Below, in pieces: positions 14,356-19,805 of a stretch of 22,614 nt of DNA. The number at the start of each line of letters is the position of its first letter. The stretch's first letter is position 1. Position numbers and translations under genes: made by a program. The stretch comes from a virus. The DNA lies in the IMG/VR virus record IMGVR_UViG_3300030101_004561, positions 8,484 through 31,097 of that record; one strand, given 5' to 3'. The notes under the pieces are model-generated. The model worked only from the letters and a program-made list of their open reading frames with translations, was not told the DNA's origin and searched no databases.

Positions 14356-14703
14356 TTAATTTTTATTTGATTTAAGTTCTGTTAGCTTATCTATCATTTC
14401 TTTTTGCATTTCAATTATCATTTGCTCAAGCTGATCGTTTCTAGTTTCCATCTGATCATTGATAGAAGTAAGCGATTCGTTTTTCTTTTGTAATTTATTT
14501 ACCTCGTCTGGCTGTTGTCCCACAATAGTATACACAACCATACCTAAAGATGATACAAGGGTACCAACTATAGCTACAAATAAATCTTTATTTACTGGAG
14601 GTATTTCAACAAAGGATAAAAATAGTAGTAGGCATATTATCAAAAGAAATATTCCCAAGGCTCCTAAATAGTGCCTTAAATCTTTATTTTTATCATTCGT
14701 CAT
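14356..14703 (-). CDS. Two-TM membrane protein with C-terminal coiled coil, 115 aa
   Basis: 115 residues. A membrane helix near 11-31 (LGALGIFLLIICLLLFLSFV), a short loop, a second near 41-62 (LFVAIVGTLVSSLGMVVYTIV), then a coiled coil (about 70-113) rich in Gln, Glu, Leu and Met. This could be a holin-like or virion membrane protein; distance from the lysis genes argues against a simple holin. It is the first late gene after the divergent promoter at 14722-14754 and may be transcribed together with the basic cluster and structural genes. Confidence 0.72.
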   Translation of the reverse strand: MTNDKNKDLRHYLGALGIFLLIICLLLFLSFVEIPPVNKDLFVAIVGTLVSSLGMVVYTIVGQQPDEVNKLQKKNESLTSINDQMETRNDQLEQMIIEMQKEMIDKLTELKSNKN

Positions 14704-14721
14704 AATTTAAATATATTTATA

Positions 14722-14754
14722 CAAAGTTATAAAAAATTTTATTTGTTATGTCAA
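14722..14754 (-). promoter_or_regulatory. Bacteroidota-type promoter for the leftward late operon
   Basis: On the minus strand TTG (14754-14752) is followed after 22 nt by TAACTTTG (14729-14722), matching the Bacteroidota TTG...TAnnTTTG consensus exactly. The start of transcription would fall near 14715, giving a short leader before the ATG at 14703. This is the best promoter I found and supports the host assignment. Its -33 element lies inside the first codons of the divergent plus-strand gene. Confidence 0.6.
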
Positions 14755-15200
14755 GACTTTCTCCACCAAAAAACAACTACATGAAATACTACAGAGTCAT
14801 CCGTTATTTTATCAAAAAAAAATACAACTTGTCTCAAGCGGACCTAGAAATGCTGTACTTTTTACATGACGAGGAATATTTTAGTAAAATTATTTTTAAA
14901 AAGTATAACGACATCATGACCTGGGATAAAAATAGATTTCAAAGATTAATAAAAGAGGGGTGGATTGTAAAGTTTCGAAACCATAACAATACAAGAAAAG
15001 CTTTATACCAATTGTCATACAAATCTGTAAATGTGATACGGTCAGTATATGCTAAACTATCTGGTGAGGTTATGCCATCATCAAACAAAGGCAACCCGCT
15101 TTTCAGGGGTAACTTATCTACAAAGGATACTGCCTACAAAAATATGATAGTGGAGATGAATAATTTTATAAAACGACAACGACATCCTTTTCTTGGATGA
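14748..15200 (+). CDS. Winged-helix/MarR-like regulatory protein, 150 aa
   Basis: 150 residues, the only plus-strand gene inside the minus-strand late arm. The helical region YRVIRYFIKKKYNLSQADLE leads to MLYFLHDEEYFS, an arrangement like the first helices of winged-helix domains, and RFQRLIKEGWIVKFRNHNNT (abridged) followed by KALYQLSYKS looks like recognition helix plus wing. It shares its upstream region with the late promoter at 14722-14754 and could repress or activate it. Its end overlaps groES by 35 bp tail-to-tail. Regulation of the late genes is inferred from position; DNA binding is inferred from the fold pattern. Confidence 0.75.
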   Translation: MSRLSPPKNNYMKYYRVIRYFIKKKYNLSQADLEMLYFLHDEEYFSKIIFKKYNDIMTWDKNRFQRLIKEGWIVKFRNHNNTRKALYQLSYKSVNVIRSVYAKLSGEVMPSSNKGNPLFRGNLSTKDTAYKNMIVEMNNFIKRQRHPFLG

Positions 15201-15423
15201 TGGTGTAGGGCTTGTCTTGTATTAACATAGTGTGCCCCGCTCGTTTGTCGTAATTTATCATCTGACCGTCTTTGATAACCTGTACATCTGAACCTACTTT
15301 TATCACCAAAGCTTTTTTATATCTGAGCTGGTTCATGTCCTCGGCAGATAACAGTAGCCCAGAGTTTGTTTTTATCTCTTCTTCTACTGGGGTTATAATT
15401 ATATTCTTTCCTATTGGTTTCAT
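15166..15423 (-). CDS. groES: GroES-like co-chaperonin
   Basis: 85 residues with the Cpn10 layout: N-terminal strand KPIGKNIIITPVEEE, mobile-loop region around KTNSGLLLSAED, the strand ALVIKVG, and a C-terminal strand QEKDVVVVL. It is shorter than bacterial GroES (about 97) and lacks most of the roof hairpin. It would cap a GroEL ring and close the folding chamber; the partner is most likely the phage GroEL encoded two genes upstream in the same operon. The start overlaps the 90-aa gene by 4 nt. The 3' end is antisense to the last 35 bp of the plus-strand winged-helix gene. Confidence 0.88.
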   Translation of the reverse strand: MKPIGKNIIITPVEEEIKTNSGLLLSAEDMNQLRYKKALVIKVGSDVQVIKDGQMINYDKRAGHTMLIQDKPYTIIQEKDVVVVL

Positions 15424-15692
15424 CTATTCTCTATTGCATCATACTTACCTTTGGAAAATCCTCTGTTATATCCATTTTCATATGCCGTCTCAAATATTTT
15501 TGGTCGAGGGCATCTTGGAATCCATGGGCATCGGCTATATCTTCCTTTGACGTATTTCCAACCTGCGCAGTAGCCTATGTCCCAGCCTTGGCAAAACTCA
15601 GTTTGCATGTCCAAGCCAAAGTCTTCTACCGGTTTTATTGTATCTACTTTCTGAAAGTTGATTAAAAAAAATAAAATTAATATAGCTCTCAT
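15420..15692 (-). CDS. Small Cys-rich, possibly exported protein between groEL and groES, 90 aa
   Basis: 90 residues. The N-terminus MRAILILFFLINFQ resembles a short signal peptide or membrane anchor. The mature part has four Cys (FCQGWDIGYCAGWKYVKG, then SRCPWIPRCPRP) and ends in YENGYNRGFSKGKYDA, a repeated 'Y..GY..G' pattern. It sits exactly between the two chaperonin genes with 4-nt overlaps on both sides, so it is translated with them. I recall similar proteins in marine phages but no function. It could be exported to the periplasm, where disulfides would form. Confidence 0.75.
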   Translation of the reverse strand: MRAILILFFLINFQKVDTIKPVEDFGLDMQTEFCQGWDIGYCAGWKYVKGRYSRCPWIPRCPRPKIFETAYENGYNRGFSKGKYDAIENR

Positions 15693-17305
15693 TTTGTCTC
15701 GTATGTTCTTGCCATAGTAACTATAGCGTTGGTCGATAAAATTGATTTCGATACAGCCACGGCATTTAGTAGTGCCTCCTTGGTTACCTTTAATGGATCA
15801 ATAATGCCCATCTCTATCATGTCCCCATTTTCTCTTGTCTTTACATTTGTGCCCGACCCTGATTTTTGCTCAGGGAAGACGTCAAAGTCTAGTCCTGCAT
15901 TACTTAGAATCTCTTTACATGGTTTTTGTATAGCAGATAAAAGTATTGCAAAGGCAATGCTTTTCGAATTATTTTTTTTCTGCGTCTTTTCTGAATAGTG
16001 TTTGTCATATATGTCAGCAAGTGCCACCCCACCTCCTGGAAGTATACCTTCGTCAAGAGCTGCTTTGACGGCATGCACAGCATCATCAACTCTATCATAC
16101 AGCTCCTTTTGTTCCAGGTCCGTAGTGCCCCCTACATGTATTACGCCTATAGCGCCAGTTAGTGTAGCGATACGTTGGCGTATGAATTTTTTGTCCACAT
16201 TTTTCTGAGTAATCTTCTCTTGCTCACGCAGTTGGTCCACTCTGTCTTTGATTTGTTCTTTGTTGTTTATTGCATCATCTTTGATTATGATTGTCTCTGA
16301 CTTGGAGACAATAACTTTTTTGGCATGCCCTAAATCAGAAAAAGTAATTAGGCTTAGGTCATCACCTGTACTTTCAGAAAAATAAGTAGCACCAACTGAC
16401 AAAGCAATATCGCTCATCAGCTCCTGTTGCTTGTAACCAAAATTAGGCGGAATAATGGTGCACAGCTTCAGGTTGTTCTTCATGACATTCGCCCCCATTG
16501 TATTGATGACGTTGACAGAACAGGGTGCTACTATTAACAGTTTTTTATTTTCCTGTATGATTGGTTTTAGTATCGCCTCTATGTTTAGTATGTTTCCAAT
16601 CTCTGCATCACAAACTAGAACATGTACATCATCTAATATACACTGGTCTTTTTTATGGTCGTTTATAAACAGGTGTGATGAGTAGCCTCTGTCTACTTTT
16701 ATTCCGTTTGTAGTCTCTGCATAGGTAGAGCTGGTATCACTCTTTTCAATTGTAACTATCCCGTCTTTGCCTACCGTCTTATAAGTGTCGGCTATAATTT
16801 TTCCCATCTGTGGGTCATTATTACACGATATGGTAGCCACGTCTAGTAATTTTTTTTGGTCTAGCTTTACTGATTTTCTCTCCAACTCCTTTACAACAAA
16901 ATCTGCAGCACTGTCTAACTCTCTTAGTATCTCGGTCTTATTGTTCTTCGGGTCATCAATTCCCCAGTCATGAGCTAAGTTTATGATTGCATCTGCTAGA
17001 ACAATAGCAGTGGTGGTCCCATCACCGGCACGGGTTGCTGTCTTCTCAGCTGCCTCCCTTACCATCCGAACCGCAAGGTTCTCTACTGGGTCAAGTAGAG
17101 ATATGCTTTTTGCAACAGTTACTCCGTCTTTGGTAACTGTTATTCCTCTTGTGTGATCTGCCGATTCAATCAGCACCGTCTCACCTAGTGGACCTAGTGT
17201 TGATGATACTGCTTTAAATAATTTTTGTATTCCTGAAAATAATTTACCTCTAGCCTCCTTGCCAAAGTGTAAATCTTTGGGTGAATATCCGCCTTGTTGT
17301 GTCAT
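15689..17305 (-). CDS. groEL: GroEL-like chaperonin (Hsp60)
   Basis: 538 residues, full-length for the family. Seen: the ATP-binding loop TLGPLGETVLIE, the KDGVTVAKSI segment, GDGTTTAIVLA with the nucleotide-binding Asp95, RVDDAVHAVKAALDEG with the catalytic Asp equivalent to E. coli Asp398, and PGGGVALA. The sequence ends in IVTMARTYETK with no GGM-repeat tail. Compared with bacterial GroEL it is quite divergent in the apical domain, as expected for a phage copy that folds its own capsid or fibre proteins. It heads a three-gene operon (groEL, Cys-rich protein, groES) with ATGA overlaps. About 400 bp of gene-free DNA with a GAGCA/TGCTC array lies upstream and probably controls it. Confidence 0.96.
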   Translation of the reverse strand: MTQQGGYSPKDLHFGKEARGKLFSGIQKLFKAVSSTLGPLGETVLIESADHTRGITVTKDGVTVAKSISLLDPVENLAVRMVREAAEKTATRAGDGTTTAIVLADAIINLAHDWGIDDPKNNKTEILRELDSAADFVVKELERKSVKLDQKKLLDVATISCNNDPQMGKIIADTYKTVGKDGIVTIEKSDTSSTYAETTNGIKVDRGYSSHLFINDHKKDQCILDDVHVLVCDAEIGNILNIEAILKPIIQENKKLLIVAPCSVNVINTMGANVMKNNLKLCTIIPPNFGYKQQELMSDIALSVGATYFSESTGDDLSLITFSDLGHAKKVIVSKSETIIIKDDAINNKEQIKDRVDQLREQEKITQKNVDKKFIRQRIATLTGAIGVIHVGGTTDLEQKELYDRVDDAVHAVKAALDEGILPGGGVALADIYDKHYSEKTQKKNNSKSIAFAILLSAIQKPCKEILSNAGLDFDVFPEQKSGSGTNVKTRENGDMIEMGIIDPLKVTKEALLNAVAVSKSILSTNAIVTMARTYETK

Positions 17306-17420
17306 GATAAGATTTAATTAAATTAGATTATAATGCTGTAAATATCGTAAAATTTTTCTAACTGCTATATATATTTACTATTTTTTATTTATTTTTTTTA
17401 TTCTGATTTTGGTATAAAAA

Positions 17421-17649
17421 CGAGCACTTAGAGCATTGTGCTTGATAATCAATTAGTTATAAATTTAACTAGAGCATTGTTTGAGCACAGTTTGTGCTTA
17501 ATGTTGAGCATAAATTATCTTTGCTCTATTAAAAGATATATTATTAGTATAGTGCCTACTAGAAGAAATTGTGTACTTAACATATTAAAATTATATTTTG
17601 TGCTTGAAATTTTAAAATAAATGCTCGATTAGTGCTCAATTAGTGCTCA
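17421..17649. repeat. Array of GAGCA/TGCTC (GTGCTC-like) motifs upstream of groEL
   Basis: The gene-free stretch 17306-17707 holds at least eight GAGCA or TGCTC cores plus several TGCTT variants. Forward GAGCA cores start at 17422, 17431, 17472, 17483 and 17506. TGCTC cores start near 17522, 17622, 17633 and 17644. TGCTT variants lie near 17439, 17496 and 17600. The last three TGCTC copies are direct repeats exactly 11 bp apart (AGTGCTCAATT unit), and other neighbours are 11-12 bp apart, so they lie on one face of the helix. This fits a multi-site operator for groEL or iterons of a replication origin. The rest of the gap (17306-17420) is plain A/T-rich leader. Confidence 0.7.
17481..17501. 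promoter_or_regulatory. Palindromic operator candidate within the array
   Basis: Two 9-bp arms, TTGAGCACA and TGTGCTTAA, face each other across the spacer GTT with a single mismatch. It is the most symmetric element in the array and looks like the binding site of a dimeric regulator. Another weaker inverted pair, CGAGCAC with GTGCTTG, lies at 17421-17444. Confidence 0.5.
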
Positions 17650-17674
17650 AAAAAAAAGCTACATTTAAGTAGCT
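17649..17674 (-). terminator. Rho-independent terminator after the 69-aa gene
   Basis: On the minus strand AGCTAC-TTAAAT-GTAGCT forms a perfect 6-bp stem, followed by eight or nine T. It lies 33 nt after the stop of the 69-aa gene (17708), and would separate that transcript from groEL. The last array repeat abuts the T run. Confidence 0.65.
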
Positions 17675-17707
17675 CTTTCCAAGAAAAAAACACAATAACT
17701 TATCAAG

Positions 17708-17917
17708 TTATCCAAACAATTTCTTTCGCATCTCAGATCTCTCAATCCCATCTGCAATCATTTTAATTTGTCTATCCTCATCGATAATACGTTTCATGTT
17801 AGCAGCTTGCTGTATTCCTGTCATCCCATCAGGACGCCCATTAATCAGCCTGCCGTCTTTTACATATAAACCGTCTACAAAATTGCTTATCGTAGAATCT
17901 TTGTCCATGTGTGCCAT
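17708..17917 (-). CDS. Small hypothetical protein, 69 aa
   Basis: 69 residues: MAHMDKDSTISNFVDGLYVK, then DGRLINGRPDGMTGIQQAAN and a charged helical C-terminus ending RKKLFG. It looks soluble and partly helical. The gene stands alone: a terminator follows it and the divergent region of the two arms lies upstream, so it is probably transcribed separately, perhaps early. I do not recognise the family. The regulated location makes a small regulator possible, but nothing in the sequence proves it. Confidence 0.65.
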   Translation of the reverse strand: MAHMDKDSTISNFVDGLYVKDGRLINGRPDGMTGIQQAANMKRIIDEDRQIKMIADGIERSEMRKKLFG

Positions 17918-17959
17918 AATATGAAATTTACAAAACTAAGATACAAAAATTTTTTTAGA

Positions 17960-18200
17960 TATGCGGAGTGTTGAGGTTATATACTGTGTCACGGAGCCAG
18001 GCGCCCAGGCGAAAACGATATTTTTGTTTTCAGCTCGTTGTGTTTTGTTTCGTTGGTTGTGATTTTTTGCCGTTTTTGTTCTGCCTGTAGTCCTGCAGGG
18101 CGAATCGATACGGGTTGCAAGGTTCAAACCTTCCTTCGGTTTGACGTTTGAAGGTAAGGCGAGCGTCCCGTTAACCCCATCCCCGTTACCCTTGTAAACC
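17960..18200. other. GC-rich, strand-asymmetric non-coding block between divergent arms
   Basis: The 448-bp gap 17918-18365 separates the two transcription arms. Its centre differs sharply from its surroundings: by hand count 18001-18180 is about 48% GC, while 18281-18360 is about 12%. Between 18031 and 18090 the plus strand has 32 T but only 3 A. It also contains inverted repeats such as TTCAAAC...GTTTGAA (18123-18150), AAACC...GGTTT and the palindrome CCTGCAGG. I see no tRNA, tmRNA or RNase P signature. A structured RNA, an origin region or a diversity-generating template repeat (A-rich on the minus strand) are possible; none is proven. Confidence 0.45.
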
Positions 18201-18346
18201 AAAAAGAAAAGATAGTAAACTTGAATTTTCAATGTATTGTAATTGTTGAGATGGTCAGCTTTTATGCACTTCCAATAAGGACAGAACAAAAAATAAATTA
18301 GAATTTAAGTAGATTTTAAAAATAAAATACTTATATTAGCAAATAT

Positions 18347-18369
18347 TAATTATAAATAACACATTATGA
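18347..18369 (+). repeat. Leader repeat, copy 1 (23 bp including start codon)
   Basis: A 23-bp sequence ending in ATGA (core ATTATAAATAACACATTATG) precedes the 61-aa gene. An identical copy at 18599-18621 precedes the 184-aa gene. The A-rich, Shine-Dalgarno-free leader suits Bacteroidota translation initiation. Confidence 0.7.
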
Positions 18370-18551
18370 AAAACACAATTCAAATATTCTCGAACTCGGA
18401 AATTCTTACATCTAATGCACTAGATAAGTTAGATGCATTTAAAGGACTGAATCCTCATACATTAAGACTTATCAATGCAGTAGTTTATAACGTATGCGAA
18501 CAATTAGAAAATACCGAACAATTAAAAAAGCATTCAATCAAGATTAACTGA
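18366..18551 (+). CDS. First early-arm protein, 61 aa, unknown function
   Basis: 61 residues: MKNTIQIFSNSEILTSNALD, a mostly helical middle, and C-terminal KKHSIKIN. No domain recognised. It is the first gene of the rightward arm and starts within the 23-bp leader repeat. Its last codons (AAG ATT AAC) and stop TGA (18549-18551) are also part of a hammerhead ribozyme: AGATTAA forms stem I and the stop lies in the CTGATGA core. Translation termination and ribozyme folding must therefore compete for the same RNA. Confidence 0.65.
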   Translation: MKNTIQIFSNSEILTSNALDKLDAFKGLNPHTLRLINAVVYNVCEQLENTEQLKKHSIKIN

Positions 18552-18599
18552 TGAGGATTGAAAATCCGAAACTACCTCCTAGTGAGGTAGTCTTAATCT
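18541..18599 (+). ncRNA. Hammerhead ribozyme, type I
   Basis: All core elements are present in order. Stem I 5' strand AGATTAA (18541-18547); core CTGATGA (18548-18554); stem II GGATT-GAA-AATCC (18555-18567); core GAAA (18568-18571); stem III from A18571 through CTACCTC, loop CTAGT, GAGGTAG and T18591; cleavage-site C18592 in the triplet GTC; stem I 3' strand TTAATCT (18593-18599), fully complementary to AGATTAA. Stems are perfect at 7, 5 and 8 bp. Cleavage is expected between 18592 and 18593. The upstream product would keep a hairpin at its 3' end and the downstream product would start just before the leader of the 184-aa gene. Confidence 0.93.
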
Positions 18600-18621
18600 A
18601 ATTATAAATAACACATTATGA
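18599..18621 (+). repeat. Leader repeat, copy 2 (23 bp including start codon)
   Basis: Identical to 18347-18369 over 23 bp. After hammerhead cleavage at 18592/18593 this leader would be nearly the entire 5' untranslated region of the 184-aa gene. Confidence 0.7.
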
Positions 18622-19172
18622 CAAAATATAAAAACACAATTCAACAACGAGTTTTCGAACAACTTGTTGATAAGAAGTCCTTCACTAGGGCAGAACTTGA
18701 CAGAGCCATTTGGATTGCTCAAGGAAATGACACCATACAATTTAATCGTAGAGGAGGATATTATGGTACAAATTTAGCAGTTTGGATTTCTACCAAGCTA
18801 GTTAAAAGAATCAAGAGAGGAGTATTTAAAATTACTTCTAGAGGTAAACTTTACTTAACTGATAGAGGTAGATGTAATAAGATAATTAGAGATGAAAAAA
18901 AGAGAAGAGAAGAATCAAGAAGATTGTATAAATCTATTGATAGACACGTAGACTCTTTCAAAGATTTAGTTGGTACAAAAATAAAATCTGTACGAAGAAT
19001 GTCCCAAGATGAATTAGGTAATTTAGGATGGACAAAGAATCCATTAGTATTAGTACTAGACAATGGTACGTGTTTGATACCACAAACAGATGATGAAGGT
19101 AATGATGGAGGTGCAGTTTTACACTACAATTTCCGTAGAGGAGGAGAATGCAAAATAATTTATACAACGTAA
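18618..19172 (+). CDS. Early protein with helix-turn-helix-like N-terminus, 184 aa
   Basis: 184 residues in two parts. The N-terminal half (about 1-100) is basic and looks winged-helix-like: FTRAELDRAIWIAQG, then VKRIKRGVFKITSRGKLYLT (abridged) as helix and wing, followed by a very charged linker (EKKRREESRR). The C-terminal half (about 112-184) has KIKSVRRMSQDELGNLGW, LVLVLDNGTCLIPQTDDEGN and DGGAVLHY, a domain I recall from many phage early proteins whose function is unknown. It is translated from the leader left after ribozyme cleavage. DNA binding is inferred; it may regulate early transcription. Confidence 0.7.
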   Translation: MTKYKNTIQQRVFEQLVDKKSFTRAELDRAIWIAQGNDTIQFNRRGGYYGTNLAVWISTKLVKRIKRGVFKITSRGKLYLTDRGRCNKIIRDEKKRREESRRLYKSIDRHVDSFKDLVGTKIKSVRRMSQDELGNLGWTKNPLVLVLDNGTCLIPQTDDEGNDGGAVLHYNFRRGGECKIIYTT

Positions 19173-19174
19173 TT

Positions 19175-19348
19175 ATGAAGAACATAAATGAATTTTTAAG
19201 ACAAGCATTTCTAGAATATATTCTAGATGGAAACGTAATTGAGATTAAGAAAAATGTATTTGCAAATCAAGTCTCAATGTATCAAGATAGGCAAGTTGGA
19301 TATTTCCAATTGTATAGATACTTCATCAAAGAAATAATGACTAATTAA
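19175..19348 (+). CDS. Small early protein, 57 aa
   Basis: 57 residues from ATG 19175, 2 nt after the preceding stop. An in-frame upstream start at 19148 would overlap the 184-aa gene and is less likely. MKNINEFLRQAFLEYILDGN is followed by a more hydrophilic part with several Gln and Tyr. Mostly helical, no known motif. Confidence 0.6.
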   Translation: MKNINEFLRQAFLEYILDGNVIEIKKNVFANQVSMYQDRQVGYFQLYRYFIKEIMTN

Positions 19349-19359
19349 AAATCAGAGAT

Positions 19360-19707
19360 ATGAATGCATTTATAAACGTAACAGAACTTGCGTGTGATTT
19401 AGCAAGTAAAGAATTAGAAAATCACAGAGATGAATTTCCAAATGGAGACCCATTAGTTTATGATAAAAATAACAACTCAAGTTATTGTGATAAGGCACAA
19501 GATTTATTCAATAATTATAACGATGATTGGGAAGAGGAAATTATGAAAAGCGAGGTTTACAAAAATCCTAAAGATAAGTTATATCATGTGAGAGAGTTAC
19601 TGAAAGAGTTAATTGATATTGGTGCCGATTACGGAGTATTTCAGTCTGCACAAATAACTAATAAGAATCTTAAAAAAGCATATAAACTTTTAGAAGGATT
19701 GAGTTAA
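19360..19707 (+). CDS. Early protein, 115 aa, unknown function
   Basis: 115 residues, acidic and helical: NVTELACDLASKELENHRDE at the start, then DLFNNYNDDWEEEIMKSEVY (abridged) and a C-terminal helix NLKKAYKLLEGLS. No catalytic or binding motif recognised. The transcript continues after its stop into a GAAA-tetraloop hairpin and the second hammerhead ribozyme, so its mRNA 3' end is probably set by self-cleavage at 19737/19738. Confidence 0.65.
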   Translation: MNAFINVTELACDLASKELENHRDEFPNGDPLVYDKNNNSSYCDKAQDLFNNYNDDWEEEIMKSEVYKNPKDKLYHVRELLKELIDIGADYGVFQSAQITNKNLKKAYKLLEGLS

Positions 19708-19713
19708 TCTTAT

Positions 19714-19731
19714 GGGAGGAGAAATCCTCCC
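19714..19731 (+). other. GAAA-tetraloop hairpin before hammerhead 2
   Basis: GGGAGGA and TCCTCCC form a perfect 7-bp stem around a GAAA tetraloop. It is not followed by a T run, so it is not a standard terminator. It ends right where ribozyme stem III begins and would stand 6 nt from the cleaved 3' end, a position suited to blocking 3' exonucleases. Confidence 0.75.
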
Positions 19732-19782
19732 TCTGTACATAGATGTGTATCTATGCTGATGATTCCTAAAGGATGAAACAGA
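19732..19782 (+). ncRNA. Hammerhead ribozyme, type III
   Basis: Order: stem III 5' strand TCTGT (19732-19736); cleavage-site A19737 (triplet GTA); stem I CATAGAT-GTGT-ATCTATG (19738-19755), perfect 7 bp; core CTGATGA (19756-19762); stem II region TTCC-TAAA-GGAT (19763-19774); core GAAA (19775-19778); stem III 3' strand completing ACAGA (19778-19782), complementary to TCTGT. Stem II is the weak part: its closing position is a T-T mismatch above only three pairs, so activity could be reduced. Cleavage is expected between 19737 and 19738, leaving the stem I hairpin at the 5' end of the downstream mRNA. Confidence 0.85.
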
Positions 19783-19805
19783 TTTAATAATTAAAATTAA
19801 ATAAC

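Noticed and set aside
16412-16424. A CTGATGA core on the minus strand within groEL, as in hammerhead ribozymes.
   Set aside because: There is no GAAA core and no pairing stems around it; it is ordinary coding sequence.
17931-17938. TAGTTTTG on the minus strand, an exact TAnnTTTG -7 box upstream of the 69-aa gene.
   Set aside because: It lies only about 13 nt before the ATG and has no TTG at a suitable -33 distance, so a promoter call would rest on one short match in A/T-rich DNA.
18116-18137. GGTTCAAACC resembling a tRNA T-arm.
   Set aside because: The flanking stem does not give five pairs around a seven-base loop, and no acceptor, D or anticodon arms fit. It is better explained as part of a larger inverted repeat.
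17936-18289. A 117-codon minus-strand open frame across the divergent intergenic region.
   Set aside because: Its composition is odd (long Lys/Asn/Thr/Gln run), it spans the GC-rich asymmetric block, would remove all control sequence between the arms, and matches no family I know. It is better seen as non-coding.
18571-18591. ACTACCTC...GAGGTAGT hairpin as a transcription terminator after the first early gene.
   Set aside because: It lacks a T tract and is fully explained as stem III of the hammerhead ribozyme.
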